From Saprospiraceae bacterium (GTDB taxonomy: Bacteria; Bacteroidota; Bacteroidia; Chitinophagales; Saprospiraceae), in contig JADKGD010000015.1 of the NCBI GenBank assembly GCA_016717145.1, positions 62,001-126,000 of the forward strand: a stretch of DNA of 64,000 nucleotides. Reading direction: 5' to 3'. The position numbers were made by a program, and so were the translations under genes. Shown here piece after piece: positions 37,091 to 46,076 of this stretch; positions within the stretch are counted from its first letter, which is position 1; every line of letters starts with the position of its first letter. The notes below the pieces were generated by a model. The model was not told where the DNA came from and did not search any database. It worked only from the letters and a program-made list of their open reading frames with translations.

Positions 37091-39979
37091 ATGCCTGATC
37101 AATCCCTTTCAAATTTTGCACGCAGACACATCGGTATTTCATCCATGGAACTCACACAAATGCTTTCGACCATAGGTGTATCTTCCTTAGATCAATTAAT
37201 TAATGAGACAGTTCCCACAGGGATTAGAATGCAAAAAGATCTCAATCTGCCTGAAGCACTATCTGAAAATGATTATTTATCTATGTTGGAAGGTATTGCA
37301 GCAAAAAACAAAATATTCAAAACATATATTGGTCAGGGATATTATGACACTATAACGCCTTCTGTAATTTTAAGGAATGTTTTTCAAAATCCAGGTTGGT
37401 ACACACAATATACACCATATCAGGCTGAAATAGCTCAAGGACGACTGGAAGCACTGTTAAACTTCCAAACAATGGTTTCAGATCTAACAGGTCTGCCGAT
37501 ATCCAGTGCTTCATTATTGGATGAATCGACAGCTGCTGCAGAAGCTATGACTATGTGTGAAGGGATCCGAAATAAAAAACGAAAAAACAATCCTGCCACA
37601 AAATTTTTTGTAGATCAATATGTTTATAAACAAACCATTGATGTCCTCATCACAAGAGCCACACCACATAATATTGAAATTATCACAGGCGATTGGAAAA
37701 CTTTTGATTTTTCAGATGTTTATATTGGCATACTAATCCAATATCCAAACTCTGAAGGTCAAATCGAAGACTACAGAAAATTAACTGATCAATGCAATGA
37801 AAAAGAAATTCAGGTGGTAGTTGCTGCTGACATTATGAGTTTAGCATTATTAACGCCCCCGGGAGAATGGGGCGCTGATGTTGTTGTTGGCAATACTCAA
37901 AGATTTGGCGTTCCAATGGGTTATGGAGGGCCGCATGCTGCTTTTTTTGCAACTAAAGAAGATAATAAACGAATTATCCCGGGTCGTATTATAGGTGTAT
38001 CGGTTGATACATTTGGTAATCCTGCACTCAGAATGGCCCTTCAAACCAGGGAACAACACATAAGAAGAGAAAAGGCAACATCCAATATCTGTACTGCTCA
38101 GGCACTTCTAGCCGTAATGGCGAGTATGTATACAGTTTATCATGGTCCTGAAGGTATTCGCTCCATTGCATCAACTATCCATAAACTGACAACTATCTTA
38201 GCTGAAAATCTTAAAGCCAGTAAAAACAATGTAATCAATAATGGATACTTCGATACGATTACGGTATTGACCACTCCCTTTATGGTTACAAAAATAGCTA
38301 AAGCTGCCACAGATGCCGGTATAAATTTCTATTACCCTGCACCTGATAAAATAAGTATTTCTCTAAGTGAAAAAAGCAGCATTAAAGATGTACAGTCAAT
38401 ACTTGATTTATTTGAATCTGTAACCGGAATAAAATCTGATTTTAATACAAATTACAACAATTCTAACATGTCAGGTCTTGAAAGAACATCTGAGATTCTG
38501 ACACATCCTGTATTCTCTTTATACCACACGGAAAGCAAGATGATGAGATATATCAAAAGTCTTGAAAACAAAGATTTGTCTCTCGTCCATTCTATGATCG
38601 CACTTGGTTCTTGTACAATGAAACTCAATGCCGCCAGCGAGATGATACCTGTTACATGGCCGGCATTTTCCTGTATACATCCTTTTGTGCCGGTCAACCA
38701 AACATTAGGCTATCAACAAATTTTCAAAGAATTGGAAACCTATCTTGCAGAGATTACAGGTTTTGATGCTTGTTCATTACAACCAAATTCAGGAGCCCAG
38801 GGAGAATATGCTGGCTTACTGACTATAAAAGCATATCATGAAGACAGGAAGGAACCACATAGGAATATTGCATTAATACCCTCCTCTGCACACGGTACCA
38901 ACCCTGCCAGTGCAGTCATGTGTGGCATGGAAGTAATTGTCGTCGGATGTGATGAAAGAGGTAATGTGGATATGGTTGATTTAAAAACTAAAACCGAACA
39001 ATATAAAGATCATCTTGCCGCACTTATGATTACTTATCCTAGTACCCATGGGGTATTCGAAACCTCCATTAAAGAGATATGTAACCTTATACATGATAAT
39101 GGTGGCTTAGTTTACATGGATGGTGCGAATATGAATGCTCAGGTAGGACTTACAAGTCCCGGCATTATTGGCGCAGATGTTTGTCATCTAAACTTACACA
39201 AAACTTTTGCAATACCACATGGTGGTGGCGGACCTGGCATGGGACCAATTTGTGTCAATAAAAAACTCGCTCCTTTTCTACCAGGTCATGCTATTATAAC
39301 TACGGGCGGCGAGAAAGCCACACATGCTGTATCTGCAGCACCATGGGGAAGTGCCAGCATCTTATTAATTTCTTATGGTTATATTCGAATGCTGGGAGGA
39401 AAAGGGGTTACGGATGCCACAAAATATGCTATTCTGAATGCCAACTATATTAAGGCAAGACTGGAAGACCATTATCCAATTTTATATGCAGGTGAAATGG
39501 GAAGAGCTGCGCACGAAATGATAGTCGATCTGCGTCAATTTAAAGCAGCCGGAGTTAGTGCAGAAGATGTCGCTAAACGATTGATGGATTATGGATTTCA
39601 TGCGCCTACATTGTCATTTCCAGTAGCCGGAACCATCATGATAGAGCCGACCGAAAGTGAAGATAAAGCCGAATTGGACAGATTCTGCGATGCGTTATTG
39701 GAAATCAGAAAAGAAATAGACGAAGTCGCTAATGGTACAATGGATGTCCACTCCAATGTACTTACAAATGCACCACATACTGCCCAAATGGTTATAAATG
39801 ATGTCTGGACATATGGGTACTCAAGGGAGAAGGCAGCATTTCCATTGCCATATCTCAAGACGGGATTCAAATTCTGGCCTTCAGTCTCGAGGGTGGATAG
39901 TGCGCATGGTGATCGTAACCTGATCTGCACTTGCCCGCCATTGGAAAGCTATATGAATGATCAGGAATATGTAAAATAA
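37091..39979 (+). CDS. gcvP: Glycine dehydrogenase (decarboxylating), P-protein
   Basis: The PLP-dependent P-protein of the glycine cleavage system: it decarboxylates glycine and passes the aminomethyl group to the lipoyl H-protein. At 962 residues it is the fused single-chain form. The N-terminal half has FARRHIGIS and GYYDTITPSVILRN; the C-terminal half has the PLP-lysine in NLHKTFAIPHGGGGPGMG (Lys about residue 704) and the following THAVSAAPWGSASIL. Cytoplasmic. The T- and H-protein genes are not next to it, so it appears to be a single-gene unit. The next gene pyrG has its own promoter 188 bases later. Confidence 0.97.
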   Translation: MPDQSLSNFARRHIGISSMELTQMLSTIGVSSLDQLINETVPTGIRMQKDLNLPEALSENDYLSMLEGIAAKNKIFKTYIGQGYYDTITPSVILRNVFQNPGWYTQYTPYQAEIAQGRLEALLNFQTMVSDLTGLPISSASLLDESTAAAEAMTMCEGIRNKKRKNNPATKFFVDQYVYKQTIDVLITRATPHNIEIITGDWKTFDFSDVYIGILIQYPNSEGQIEDYRKLTDQCNEKEIQVVVAADIMSLALLTPPGEWGADVVVGNTQRFGVPMGYGGPHAAFFATKEDNKRIIPGRIIGVSVDTFGNPALRMALQTREQHIRREKATSNICTAQALLAVMASMYTVYHGPEGIRSIASTIHKLTTILAENLKASKNNVINNGYFDTITVLTTPFMVTKIAKAATDAGINFYYPAPDKISISLSEKSSIKDVQSILDLFESVTGIKSDFNTNYNNSNMSGLERTSEILTHPVFSLYHTESKMMRYIKSLENKDLSLVHSMIALGSCTMKLNAASEMIPVTWPAFSCIHPFVPVNQTLGYQQIFKELETYLAEITGFDACSLQPNSGAQGEYAGLLTIKAYHEDRKEPHRNIALIPSSAHGTNPASAVMCGMEVIVVGCDERGNVDMVDLKTKTEQYKDHLAALMITYPSTHGVFETSIKEICNLIHDNGGLVYMDGANMNAQVGLTSPGIIGADVCHLNLHKTFAIPHGGGGPGMGPICVNKKLAPFLPGHAIITTGGEKATHAVSAAPWGSASILLISYGYIRMLGGKGVTDATKYAILNANYIKARLEDHYPILYAGEMGRAAHEMIVDLRQFKAAGVSAEDVAKRLMDYGFHAPTLSFPVAGTIMIEPTESEDKAELDRFCDALLEIRKEIDEVANGTMDVHSNVLTNAPHTAQMVINDVWTYGYSREKAAFPLPYLKTGFKFWPSVSRVDSAHGDRNLICTCPPLESYMNDQEYVK

Positions 39980-40166
39980 ATTATTATTTCCCAAATAAGT
40001 GAGCAGTTTTTATCGATTTACTTTTACTTATTTAGCACGAAAAATTTAGTCCTTTTTATTTATTTTGCAAATTATTATAACTAAATATAAAAAATTTGTC
40101 ACTAAATTTAAAAAAAATATTCTTGCGAAATAGTTGATCTTGTTTTATAAAATCCAAAACTAGCCG

Positions 40167-40174
40167 TACCTTTG
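40167..40174 (+). promoter_or_regulatory. pyrG promoter -7 element
   Basis: TACCTTTG fits TAnnTTTG exactly and lies 42 bases before the pyrG ATG. A TTTTAT stretch near 40143 sits at the -33 distance but is a poor match to TTTG. The expected start of transcription would leave a leader of about 36 bases. Confidence 0.55.
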
Positions 40175-40216
40175 CGCCCCGTAGCAGGTAAATCAAAGTC
40201 TCTGCAATAAGTTATC

Positions 40217-41818
40217 ATGGCAAAATATATATTTGTTACGGGCGGAGTTACTTCATCGTTGGGGAAAGGTATAATAGCTGCTTCACTGGCTAAACTTCTT
40301 CAGGCTCGAGGTTTGGGAGTGACCATTCAAAAATTTGATCCTTATATTAATGTTGATCCAGGTACACTCAATCCTTATGAGCATGGTGAATGTTATGTGA
40401 CAGAAGATGGCGCCGAGACTGATCTGGATTTAGGACATTATGAAAGATTCCTCAACAGACCGACTTCACAGGCTAATAATGTTACTACAGGTAGAATTTA
40501 TCAAACGGTTATAAACAAAGAAAGAGCAGGCGCTTATCTTGGTAAAACTGTTCAGGTTATTCCCCATATAACAGATGAGATTAAACGAAGGGCAACTCTA
40601 TTGGAAAAAGAAAATAATTACGATATTATCATAACCGAAATTGGAGGAACTGTCGGAGACATTGAATCGCTGCCTTACCTTGAAGCCCTAAGACAACTAA
40701 GGAGAGAACTCGGTAAAGAAAATTGTGTCGTCATACATTTGACTCTAATTCCTTACCTGAAAGCAGCCAAGGAACTAAAAACTAAACCAACACAACATTC
40801 TGTAAAAGAATTACTTCAGGCGGGTATTCAACCTGATATATTGGTATGTCGTACAGAATATCATCTTCCAAAAGAACTCAAAGAAAAGTTAGCCTTATTT
40901 TGTAATGTTGATGAAAACTCAGTTATAGAAGCAATTGACGCTGAAACAATCTACGATGTTCCACTCCTCATGCTAAAAGAAAAATTGGATAAAATTGTTT
41001 TGAAAAAGCTCAACATCAAAAACAATCTGGAACCGGATCTTAATAGTTGGAAAGAATTTCTCGGAAAACTAAAAAATCCAACAAAAGAAGTCAATATTGC
41101 CCTTGTAGGAAAATACAACGAACTTCAAGATGCTTATAAATCAATTTATGAATCTTTTATTCACGCAGGTTCAATTAATGAATGTAAAGTAAATGTTTTT
41201 CCCATTCATTCAGAAATGCTTGAATCCGGAGAAGCAGATGCTAAACTTAAAAATATGGATGGTATTTTGGTGGCCCCGGGATTTGGGGAGAGAGGCATTG
41301 CAGGCAAACTTGAAGCTATAAGATACGTTCGTGAAAATAAAATTCCATTTTTTGGTATTTGTTTGGGTATGCAGTGTGCAGTTGTTGAATTTTGTAAAAA
41401 TGTACTCGGAATCAAAGGCTCAAACTCCACTGAAGTAGATCCTAAAACCAGCGAACCCGTAATTGACCTGATGCCCGAACAAAAAAATATTACAACAAAA
41501 GGAGGAACGATGAGATTAGGTTCTTACAATTGTAAAGTGTCCAAAAATTCAATTAGCTATAAAGCATATGGTAAGACAGATATCTCAGAACGGCATCGAC
41601 ACAGATACGAATTTAACAATAAATATCTGGAAAGAATGGAAGATGCCGGTATGATGGCAGTTGGAACAAATCCTGAATCAGGTCTTGTGGAGATTATAGA
41701 ACTAAAAGATCATCCCTTTTTTGTAGGTGTACAATATCACCCTGAATTAAAAAGTACCGTGGAGAATCCCCACCCACTTTTTGTAAGTTTTATTAAAGCA
41801 GCTTTGCATTCAAAATGA
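40217..41818 (+). CDS. pyrG: CTP synthase
   Basis: CTP synthase makes CTP from UTP with ATP and glutamine. The 533-residue protein has the N-terminal synthetase domain (about 1-265): VTGGVTSSLGKGIIAASLA, FDPYINVDPGTLNPYEHGE, and TEIGGTVGDIESLPYLEALR. The C-terminal class I glutamine amidotransferase domain (about 290-530) has GFGERG, the nucleophile Cys in FGICLGMQCA (about residue 381) and the His-Glu pair in VQYHPE. Complete and cytoplasmic. The SpoU methyltransferase gene starts 12 bases later, so the two are co-transcribed. Confidence 0.97.
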   Translation: MAKYIFVTGGVTSSLGKGIIAASLAKLLQARGLGVTIQKFDPYINVDPGTLNPYEHGECYVTEDGAETDLDLGHYERFLNRPTSQANNVTTGRIYQTVINKERAGAYLGKTVQVIPHITDEIKRRATLLEKENNYDIIITEIGGTVGDIESLPYLEALRQLRRELGKENCVVIHLTLIPYLKAAKELKTKPTQHSVKELLQAGIQPDILVCRTEYHLPKELKEKLALFCNVDENSVIEAIDAETIYDVPLLMLKEKLDKIVLKKLNIKNNLEPDLNSWKEFLGKLKNPTKEVNIALVGKYNELQDAYKSIYESFIHAGSINECKVNVFPIHSEMLESGEADAKLKNMDGILVAPGFGERGIAGKLEAIRYVRENKIPFFGICLGMQCAVVEFCKNVLGIKGSNSTEVDPKTSEPVIDLMPEQKNITTKGGTMRLGSYNCKVSKNSISYKAYGKTDISERHRHRYEFNNKYLERMEDAGMMAVGTNPESGLVEIIELKDHPFFVGVQYHPELKSTVENPHPLFVSFIKAALHSK

Positions 41819-41830
41819 GGAAACCATAAA

Positions 41831-42355
41831 ATGAGAAAATTGTCATTGGAAGAGTTGGGACGGATGACTTTGAAAGAATTTATAAACTCCCCCAAAATTC
41901 CGGTTATTGCAGTTTTGGACAATATTCGATCAGCACTAAATGTTGGTTCTATTTTTCGTACAGCTGATGCTTTTGCAATTGAAAAAATAATCATTTGTGG
42001 GATAAGTGCTACACCTCCAAATCGTGAAATAAATAAAACAGCTATTGGCGCAACAGATTCTGTATCATGGGAATACGTAGAAAATATATCTGATGCTATC
42101 TCACATTTAAAAATAAATGGCTATACTATTGCTGGTATAGAACAAACTGATCAAGCCGTGTTACTTGGCCAAACTCCAATTAATTTTGAAAAAATAGCAG
42201 TAATATTTGGCAATGAAGTGGATGGTTTGAGTGACGAAATCATCAATGACCTGGATCTTTGTATTGAAATTCCACAACATGGTACCAAACATTCACTCAA
42301 CGTTTCCGTTTGTGCAGGTATTGTTCTGTGGGAAATTACCAAAAATCATTTATAG
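41831..42355 (+). CDS. SpoU/TrmH-family RNA 2'-O-methyltransferase
   Basis: A 174-residue RNA ribose methyltransferase using S-adenosylmethionine. The three SPOUT motifs are visible: DNIRSALNVGSIFRTADAF (motif 1), IFGNEVDGLSDE (motif 2) and IPQHGTKHSLNVSVCAGIVL (motif 3, knot). It lacks an N-terminal substrate-binding domain, so it resembles the short TrmH/TrmL group; TrmL-like tRNA wobble methylation or a Bacteroidota-specific site is possible. Co-transcribed with pyrG. The rightward unit ends in the convergent gap with the TetR gene; no strong terminator is seen there. Confidence 0.88.
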   Translation: MRKLSLEELGRMTLKEFINSPKIPVIAVLDNIRSALNVGSIFRTADAFAIEKIIICGISATPPNREINKTAIGATDSVSWEYVENISDAISHLKINGYTIAGIEQTDQAVLLGQTPINFEKIAVIFGNEVDGLSDEIINDLDLCIEIPQHGTKHSLNVSVCAGIVLWEITKNHL

Positions 42356-42420
42356 AAATTTAAGGCTACAAAAACTTTCTACAAAGTAAAATTATTTTTT
42401 GTTGCGTCCTGAACGATATA

Positions 42421-43005
42421 TTATATCCCATTAAAGATTAAATGATTCAGTTCTTCTTCAACTTCCTCCCTTCTGAATTTTTTTAAATTGGTAAAAGACC
42501 AGTTTAATGTTTTAATGATAATATTAAAAGCAATGTCGCTATTCAGAAAACTAAACTTACCATCACTTTTACCATCTGTGAGAATTTTTTTAAATTTTTT
42601 ATCATAATCTTTTCGAAGGTTTAAAAATTCAGACAATATCGGCTCGGGTAAATAACGCCATTCATCAATATACACAATAGCAAAAGATGGATTCTCGAAA
42701 GCAATATCAAGATGTAATGAAACAAGTAATTTCAGCATCTTTTTAGCTGATATGTCCTGTTTTGAAATTATGTTAATTCCAAGCATAAATTTATTTGCTG
42801 TTTCCAGACATATTTCAGCCAGGAGCTCCTCTTTAGATTTAATATGACTATATATGCTCGAAGGCTCCAGACCTACCATTGCCGCTATATCCCTTACAGA
42901 AGATGCATTGTATCCTTTTTCTCTGAAAAGATCTGCGGCGGCCATGATAATAATTCGTTTTCTATCAATTTTAGGTTTTATTCGCATAAATTTATTTTTG
43001 ATCAA
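42421..43005 (-). CDS. TetR/AcrR-family transcriptional regulator
   Basis: A 194-residue regulator. The N-terminal helix-turn-helix RKRIIIMAAADLFREKGYNA, then SSVRDIAAMVGLEPSSIYSH (about residues 15-55) is a typical TetR DNA-binding domain; the remaining helical part is the ligand-binding domain. Two starts are possible (43005 and the ATG at 42987); the first overlaps the reductase gene by 14 bases. Being downstream of the reductase in the same direction, with a perfect palindrome over the reductase promoter, it probably represses its own operon. The inducer is unknown; in similar loci such regulators sense acyl-CoAs or aromatic compounds. Confidence 0.88.
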   Translation of the reverse strand: MIKNKFMRIKPKIDRKRIIIMAAADLFREKGYNASSVRDIAAMVGLEPSSIYSHIKSKEELLAEICLETANKFMLGINIISKQDISAKKMLKLLVSLHLDIAFENPSFAIVYIDEWRYLPEPILSEFLNLRKDYDKKFKKILTDGKSDGKFSFLNSDIAFNIIIKTLNWSFTNLKKFRREEVEEELNHLIFNGI

Positions 43006-44077
43006 AATCTACTAAAATGTTGGCACTTCTCGGATGTGATTGGCACATCAAAATATATCCTGCATCCAATTCATCCTGCTCGAGTGCAAAATTCAATTCC
43101 ATTATGACGTTTCCTTCAATAAGTTTTGCTTTACATGTGCTGCAGACGCCTCCTTTACAAGCATAAGGAAGATCTGCACCATTTAACAAAGCCGCATCCA
43201 ATAAATTAAGTCCGTTATAATTTACTTCGAAATCAAAAATATCACCGTCCATCTTAATGGAGACCTTACTTTCAAGATTGGAATCAATAGTTTGTGATGA
43301 TGCTATTTTTGAATCAGTGGTTTTGATTATTCCGTCCGTATTGAACAATTCAAAATGAATATGATCCGAAGAAACACCAAGACTAATTAATGTTTCTTTA
43401 ACTTCAAAAATCATTTGAGCGGGTCCACATAACATAAAAACATCAGACTTTTTTACAGAAATTAATTTGGTTGTCAAATCATTGCACTTAAGGGCATCAA
43501 GACGTCCATAAAATAATGGAATGCCAATTTTTTCTTTTGTAAAAATATGATATAAAGCAAATCTTGTCATATAAAGGTTTTTAATACCTTCCAACTCTTC
43601 CCTAAATATTATGGATTCAAAGTTTCGGTTACCATAAAATAGTACAACATTGATATCAGGATTGGTGTGCAAAAGATGCTTAATGATAGCAATAATCGGT
43701 GTTATGCCACTCCCTGCGGCAAAAAAGATGATGTTCTGATGTGAAACGGGAGAGTGCAAAATAAAATTTCCCATTGGTGGCATTACCTCAATAGCATCTC
43801 CAACTTTTAATACATCGTTGATGTAAGTTGAAAATCTTCCTCCTTCCAGCTTTTTAACGGCAACACAAAGTTTATTTTCATAAGGAGCAGAACAGATAGA
43901 ATATGAACGTCTAATATCTTCTTCATTGATATTTCTCTTTAAAGTTAGATATTGTCCTGGTTTATACGCAAAAACTTCAGATATTTCTTTAGGAACGTCA
44001 AATGTGATGACTACACAATTATTAGTTTCTTTTTCAATATCTTTAACTTTCAGAGCATAAAAATGTTTCTGACTCAT
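42992..44077 (-). CDS. PaaE-like ferredoxin-NAD(P)H oxidoreductase with C-terminal 2Fe-2S domain
   Basis: A 361-residue flavoprotein reductase. Residues about 5-105 form the FAD domain with RRSYSICSAPYENKLCVAVK; about 110-240 the NAD(P) domain with FAAGSGITPIIAIIKHLL and FMLCGPAQMIFEV; about 270-361 a plant-type ferredoxin with CKGGVCSTCKAKLIEG and a last Cys in MCQSHP, together four cluster ligands. The architecture is that of PaaE, the reductase for phenylacetyl-CoA epoxidase, but paaABCD are not in the window. A TetR gene overlaps downstream and tesB (acyl-CoA thioesterase) lies upstream, pointing to acyl-CoA or aromatic metabolism. The oxygenase partner is unknown. Confidence 0.87.
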   Translation of the reverse strand: MSQKHFYALKVKDIEKETNNCVVITFDVPKEISEVFAYKPGQYLTLKRNINEEDIRRSYSICSAPYENKLCVAVKKLEGGRFSTYINDVLKVGDAIEVMPPMGNFILHSPVSHQNIIFFAAGSGITPIIAIIKHLLHTNPDINVVLFYGNRNFESIIFREELEGIKNLYMTRFALYHIFTKEKIGIPLFYGRLDALKCNDLTTKLISVKKSDVFMLCGPAQMIFEVKETLISLGVSSDHIHFELFNTDGIIKTTDSKIASSQTIDSNLESKVSIKMDGDIFDFEVNYNGLNLLDAALLNGADLPYACKGGVCSTCKAKLIEGNVIMELNFALEQDELDAGYILMCQSHPRSANILVDFDQK

Positions 44078-44083
44078 ATTTTA

Positions 44084-44097
44084 CGAACATTTGTTCG
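44084..44097 (-). promoter_or_regulatory. Palindromic operator of the TetR regulator (candidate)
   Basis: CGAACA-TT-TGTTCG is a perfect inverted repeat with a 2-base centre, lying between the -7 element and the start codon of the reductase gene, 6 bases before the ATG. Its position over the expected transcription start fits repression by the TetR protein encoded in the same operon. Binding is inferred. Confidence 0.65.
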
Positions 44098-44129
44098 CAA
44101 ATATACAATACAATTATCTTTGGAACAAA
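44098..44129 (-). promoter_or_regulatory. Bacteroidota-type promoter of the reductase-tetR operon
   Basis: On the minus strand TTTG (44126-44129) and TATATTTG (44098-44105) are separated by exactly 20 bases, the best match in the window to the TTTG-N19/20-TAnnTTTG promoter. The palindrome directly follows. Confidence 0.65.
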
Positions 44130-44136
44130 TGTAAAA

Positions 44137-44997
44137 CTATAATTTTCTGATCAATCCTTCTTGTGCTGTACTAGCAACAAGGATTCCTGATTTAGTAAAT
44201 ATTTTGCCTGTGCAGAATGCTCTGCCACTGTTAGCGTTAGTGCTATCTACGACATACAATAACCATTCGTCCGTTCTTGCCGGTCTGTGAAACCACATGG
44301 CATGGTCAAGGCTCGCTATTTGCATAGGGGTGGTAAAAAATGACAAACCATGGGGCAATAACGCTGTTATTAATAAATTAAAATCTGAAGCATAAGCCAG
44401 TGTAGTTTGATGTAAAAGCGGATCATCAGATAATGCACCATTTGTTTTAAACCATGTATGGTTTATTGGTGGCCTCATCAGGGGCTTAAAAGGATCGTAA
44501 TGTTCAACAGGATAAAAAATAAATGGTCCGTTTGGAGAAAAAATGCCACGAGGTTCAACCTTAAATTTTTCAGCAAATTCAGCAAATAAATCTGAAAAGG
44601 AGGTTAGGGATTCCGGACGTGCCACATTGGGCATGACACTTTGATGTTCAATACCTGTCTCTGGTTTTTGATAGGATGCTACAAGGACAAAGATATCTCT
44701 ATTTTTTTGGGAAGCCACAACCCGGCGTGTATTAAAGGATCGTCCATCTTTGATCGTTTCTACTTTATACAAAATTTCCACATCATTATCTCCGGGATTT
44801 ATAAAATATGAGTGAATGGAATGTAGTATTTTATCATCACCAATCGTTTTGTTTGCCACTGATATTGCCTGTGCCAGAACCTGACCACCATACACATTTG
44901 GGCTGCCAATAAATAAATTATTTCCTACAAAAACATTATCTTCTACTTTTTTTAGATCCAGAAGAGATATGAGCTCCGGAAGCTGACTGGATATCAT
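44137..44997 (-). CDS. tesB: Acyl-CoA thioesterase II (TesB family)
   Basis: A 286-residue double-hotdog thioesterase that hydrolyses acyl-CoA to free acid and CoA. I chose ATG at 44997 (MISSQLPELISLLDLKKVED); the upstream in-frame extension is antisense-like and overlaps the membrane gene. Typical features are GSPNVYGGQVLAQAISVA, SIHSYFINPGDN and GRSFNTRRVVASQ in the first hotdog, and the C-terminal LDHAMWFHRPARTDEWLLY and GRAFCTGKIF. Catalytic Asp of TesB fits the LDHAMWFH segment. Its ATG shares bases with the stop codon of the preceding membrane gene (ATGA), so the two are translationally coupled. Confidence 0.92.
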   Translation of the reverse strand: MISSQLPELISLLDLKKVEDNVFVGNNLFIGSPNVYGGQVLAQAISVANKTIGDDKILHSIHSYFINPGDNDVEILYKVETIKDGRSFNTRRVVASQKNRDIFVLVASYQKPETGIEHQSVMPNVARPESLTSFSDLFAEFAEKFKVEPRGIFSPNGPFIFYPVEHYDPFKPLMRPPINHTWFKTNGALSDDPLLHQTTLAYASDFNLLITALLPHGLSFFTTPMQIASLDHAMWFHRPARTDEWLLYVVDSTNANSGRAFCTGKIFTKSGILVASTAQEGLIRKL

Positions 44998-45362
44998 AAA
45001 AATAATTTTAAGTTTCTGAGATACATTAAAATAAATAATATGGCCAAACTCAAATGCAAAATAGACGCTCCAATATGGGGTGTCACCTGCTGGTGATAAA
45101 CGCCATACATATGAAGGCCTACTACAAAATGAAAAGCTATTATACAAAGGATGATCTGTTTGTACATTTGACTGTAGACAAAATGTTTGCTTAATATATA
45201 TGTAATTATACCGAAAGTAAAAATAGCAATGCCATATAATTTTGCCAAAGCCAGCCCCTGAATATTTGGGTCATTGTTACTTAAAAGTAACTCCGGATTA
45301 AAAAGTAATATAAAGCCTGCGACGACCTCTAGCACTGAATGAATATAAAGGATTAACTTCAT
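44994..45362 (-). CDS. Small four-helix membrane protein
   Basis: A 122-residue protein of unknown function with about four hydrophobic helices (around residues 4-22, 40-60, 68-88 and 100-118). The spacing resembles small DUF4345/SPW-like membrane proteins but no residue pattern settles this. It ends in an ATGA overlap with tesB, so it is a real and coupled gene. It starts with MKLILYIHSVLEV; the ATG is well placed. Confidence 0.68.
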   Translation of the reverse strand: MKLILYIHSVLEVVAGFILLFNPELLLSNNDPNIQGLALAKLYGIAIFTFGIITYILSKHFVYSQMYKQIILCIIAFHFVVGLHMYGVYHQQVTPHIGASILHLSLAILFILMYLRNLKLFL

Positions 45363-45487
45363 TATTTTTGTTTAATGTTAATGTAATGCGTTGAAAAGAA
45401 AATCCTGGCTTTTATCATAGTTAGACTTATGTAATAAAAAAAAATTACCCGAACCAATTATTGCACTATCATCTAATTGTGCCCATT

Positions 45488-46000
45488 TCATTTCCTTACG
45501 CTCTTGCCGCCAACTTCAACTAGTGTGTCCATTTCAAACTTAGCTTCATATATCAGTTCACCATCCTGTCCCCATTTTCTTAGATAACCATCTTTTTTAT
45601 CATTTTTAAGGGTCACTACAAATTGAAGTTTTCCATCTTCATAAAAAACCGTATCTCCACCATTTTTCAGCCCATTTTCATAATATTGAACTTCTTTTAT
45701 GGCGCCACTTTCAAAATACAAGGAAGTCTTCCCAATTTGTTGATTATTTTCAAAAAATCTTTCACCTTTCAGGGCCCCTGAAGGGTAATAATCTGTCATT
45801 TTGCCTTCTATCTTACCTTTTACCCTATTGTATATCCTCGAGGTTTCTCCTGTTCCATAATTTTCTTTAACTTGTTTTGTTTCCAAATTTTCGTCAATAA
45901 TGGTTTGATTCTTGTTTGATTCATTTTTACATGACAATAAAAAGAATACTGCAAAAAACAATACTGTTCTGATAGTTAATAATCTTTGTGTTAATATCAT
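45488..46000 (-). CDS. Lipoprotein with MORN-variant (YwqK-like) repeats
   Basis: A 170-residue exported lipoprotein. The lipobox is FFLLSCKN with Cys at about residue 24. From residue 60 the chain consists of imperfect 20-25-residue repeats around YPSGALKGERFFENNQQIGK, YFESGAIKEVQYYENGLKNG and FYEDGKLQFVVTLKNDKKDG, the MORN_2/YwqK pattern. Such proteins are common in Bacteroidota and have no known activity. It is separated from the gene upstream by a strong terminator at 46024-46063. Confidence 0.82.
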   Translation of the reverse strand: MILTQRLLTIRTVLFFAVFFLLSCKNESNKNQTIIDENLETKQVKENYGTGETSRIYNRVKGKIEGKMTDYYPSGALKGERFFENNQQIGKTSLYFESGAIKEVQYYENGLKNGGDTVFYEDGKLQFVVTLKNDKKDGYLRKWGQDGELIYEAKFEMDTLVEVGGKSVRK

Positions 46001-46023
46001 GGTGCATTTTTTTTAGAAGTTAA

Positions 46024-46063
46024 ATAAATAAAAAAGGGTCATAAATGACCCTTTTTTATTTAT
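46024..46063. terminator. Strong bidirectional terminator
   Basis: A perfect 19-bp stem (46024-46042 with 46045-46063) centred on AA, with GGGTCAT/ATGACCC at the tip and A/T tracts at both bases. The T tracts on both strands mean it can stop transcription from either side. It ends the haloperoxidase-like transcript; the lipoprotein gene must have its own promoter close by. Confidence 0.9.
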
Positions 46064-46076
46064 AAATTATATACAA

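Noticed and set aside
39994..40036. AAATAAGT/ACTTATTT inverted repeat after gcvP as terminator
   Set aside because: Stem of 8 AT pairs with a loop of about 27 bases is too weak, and no T tract follows.
44997..45147. Longer tesB reading frame starting at 45147
   Set aside because: The extra 50 residues are not TesB-like and overlap the membrane protein gene. The ATG at 44997 has family sequence and an ATGA overlap.
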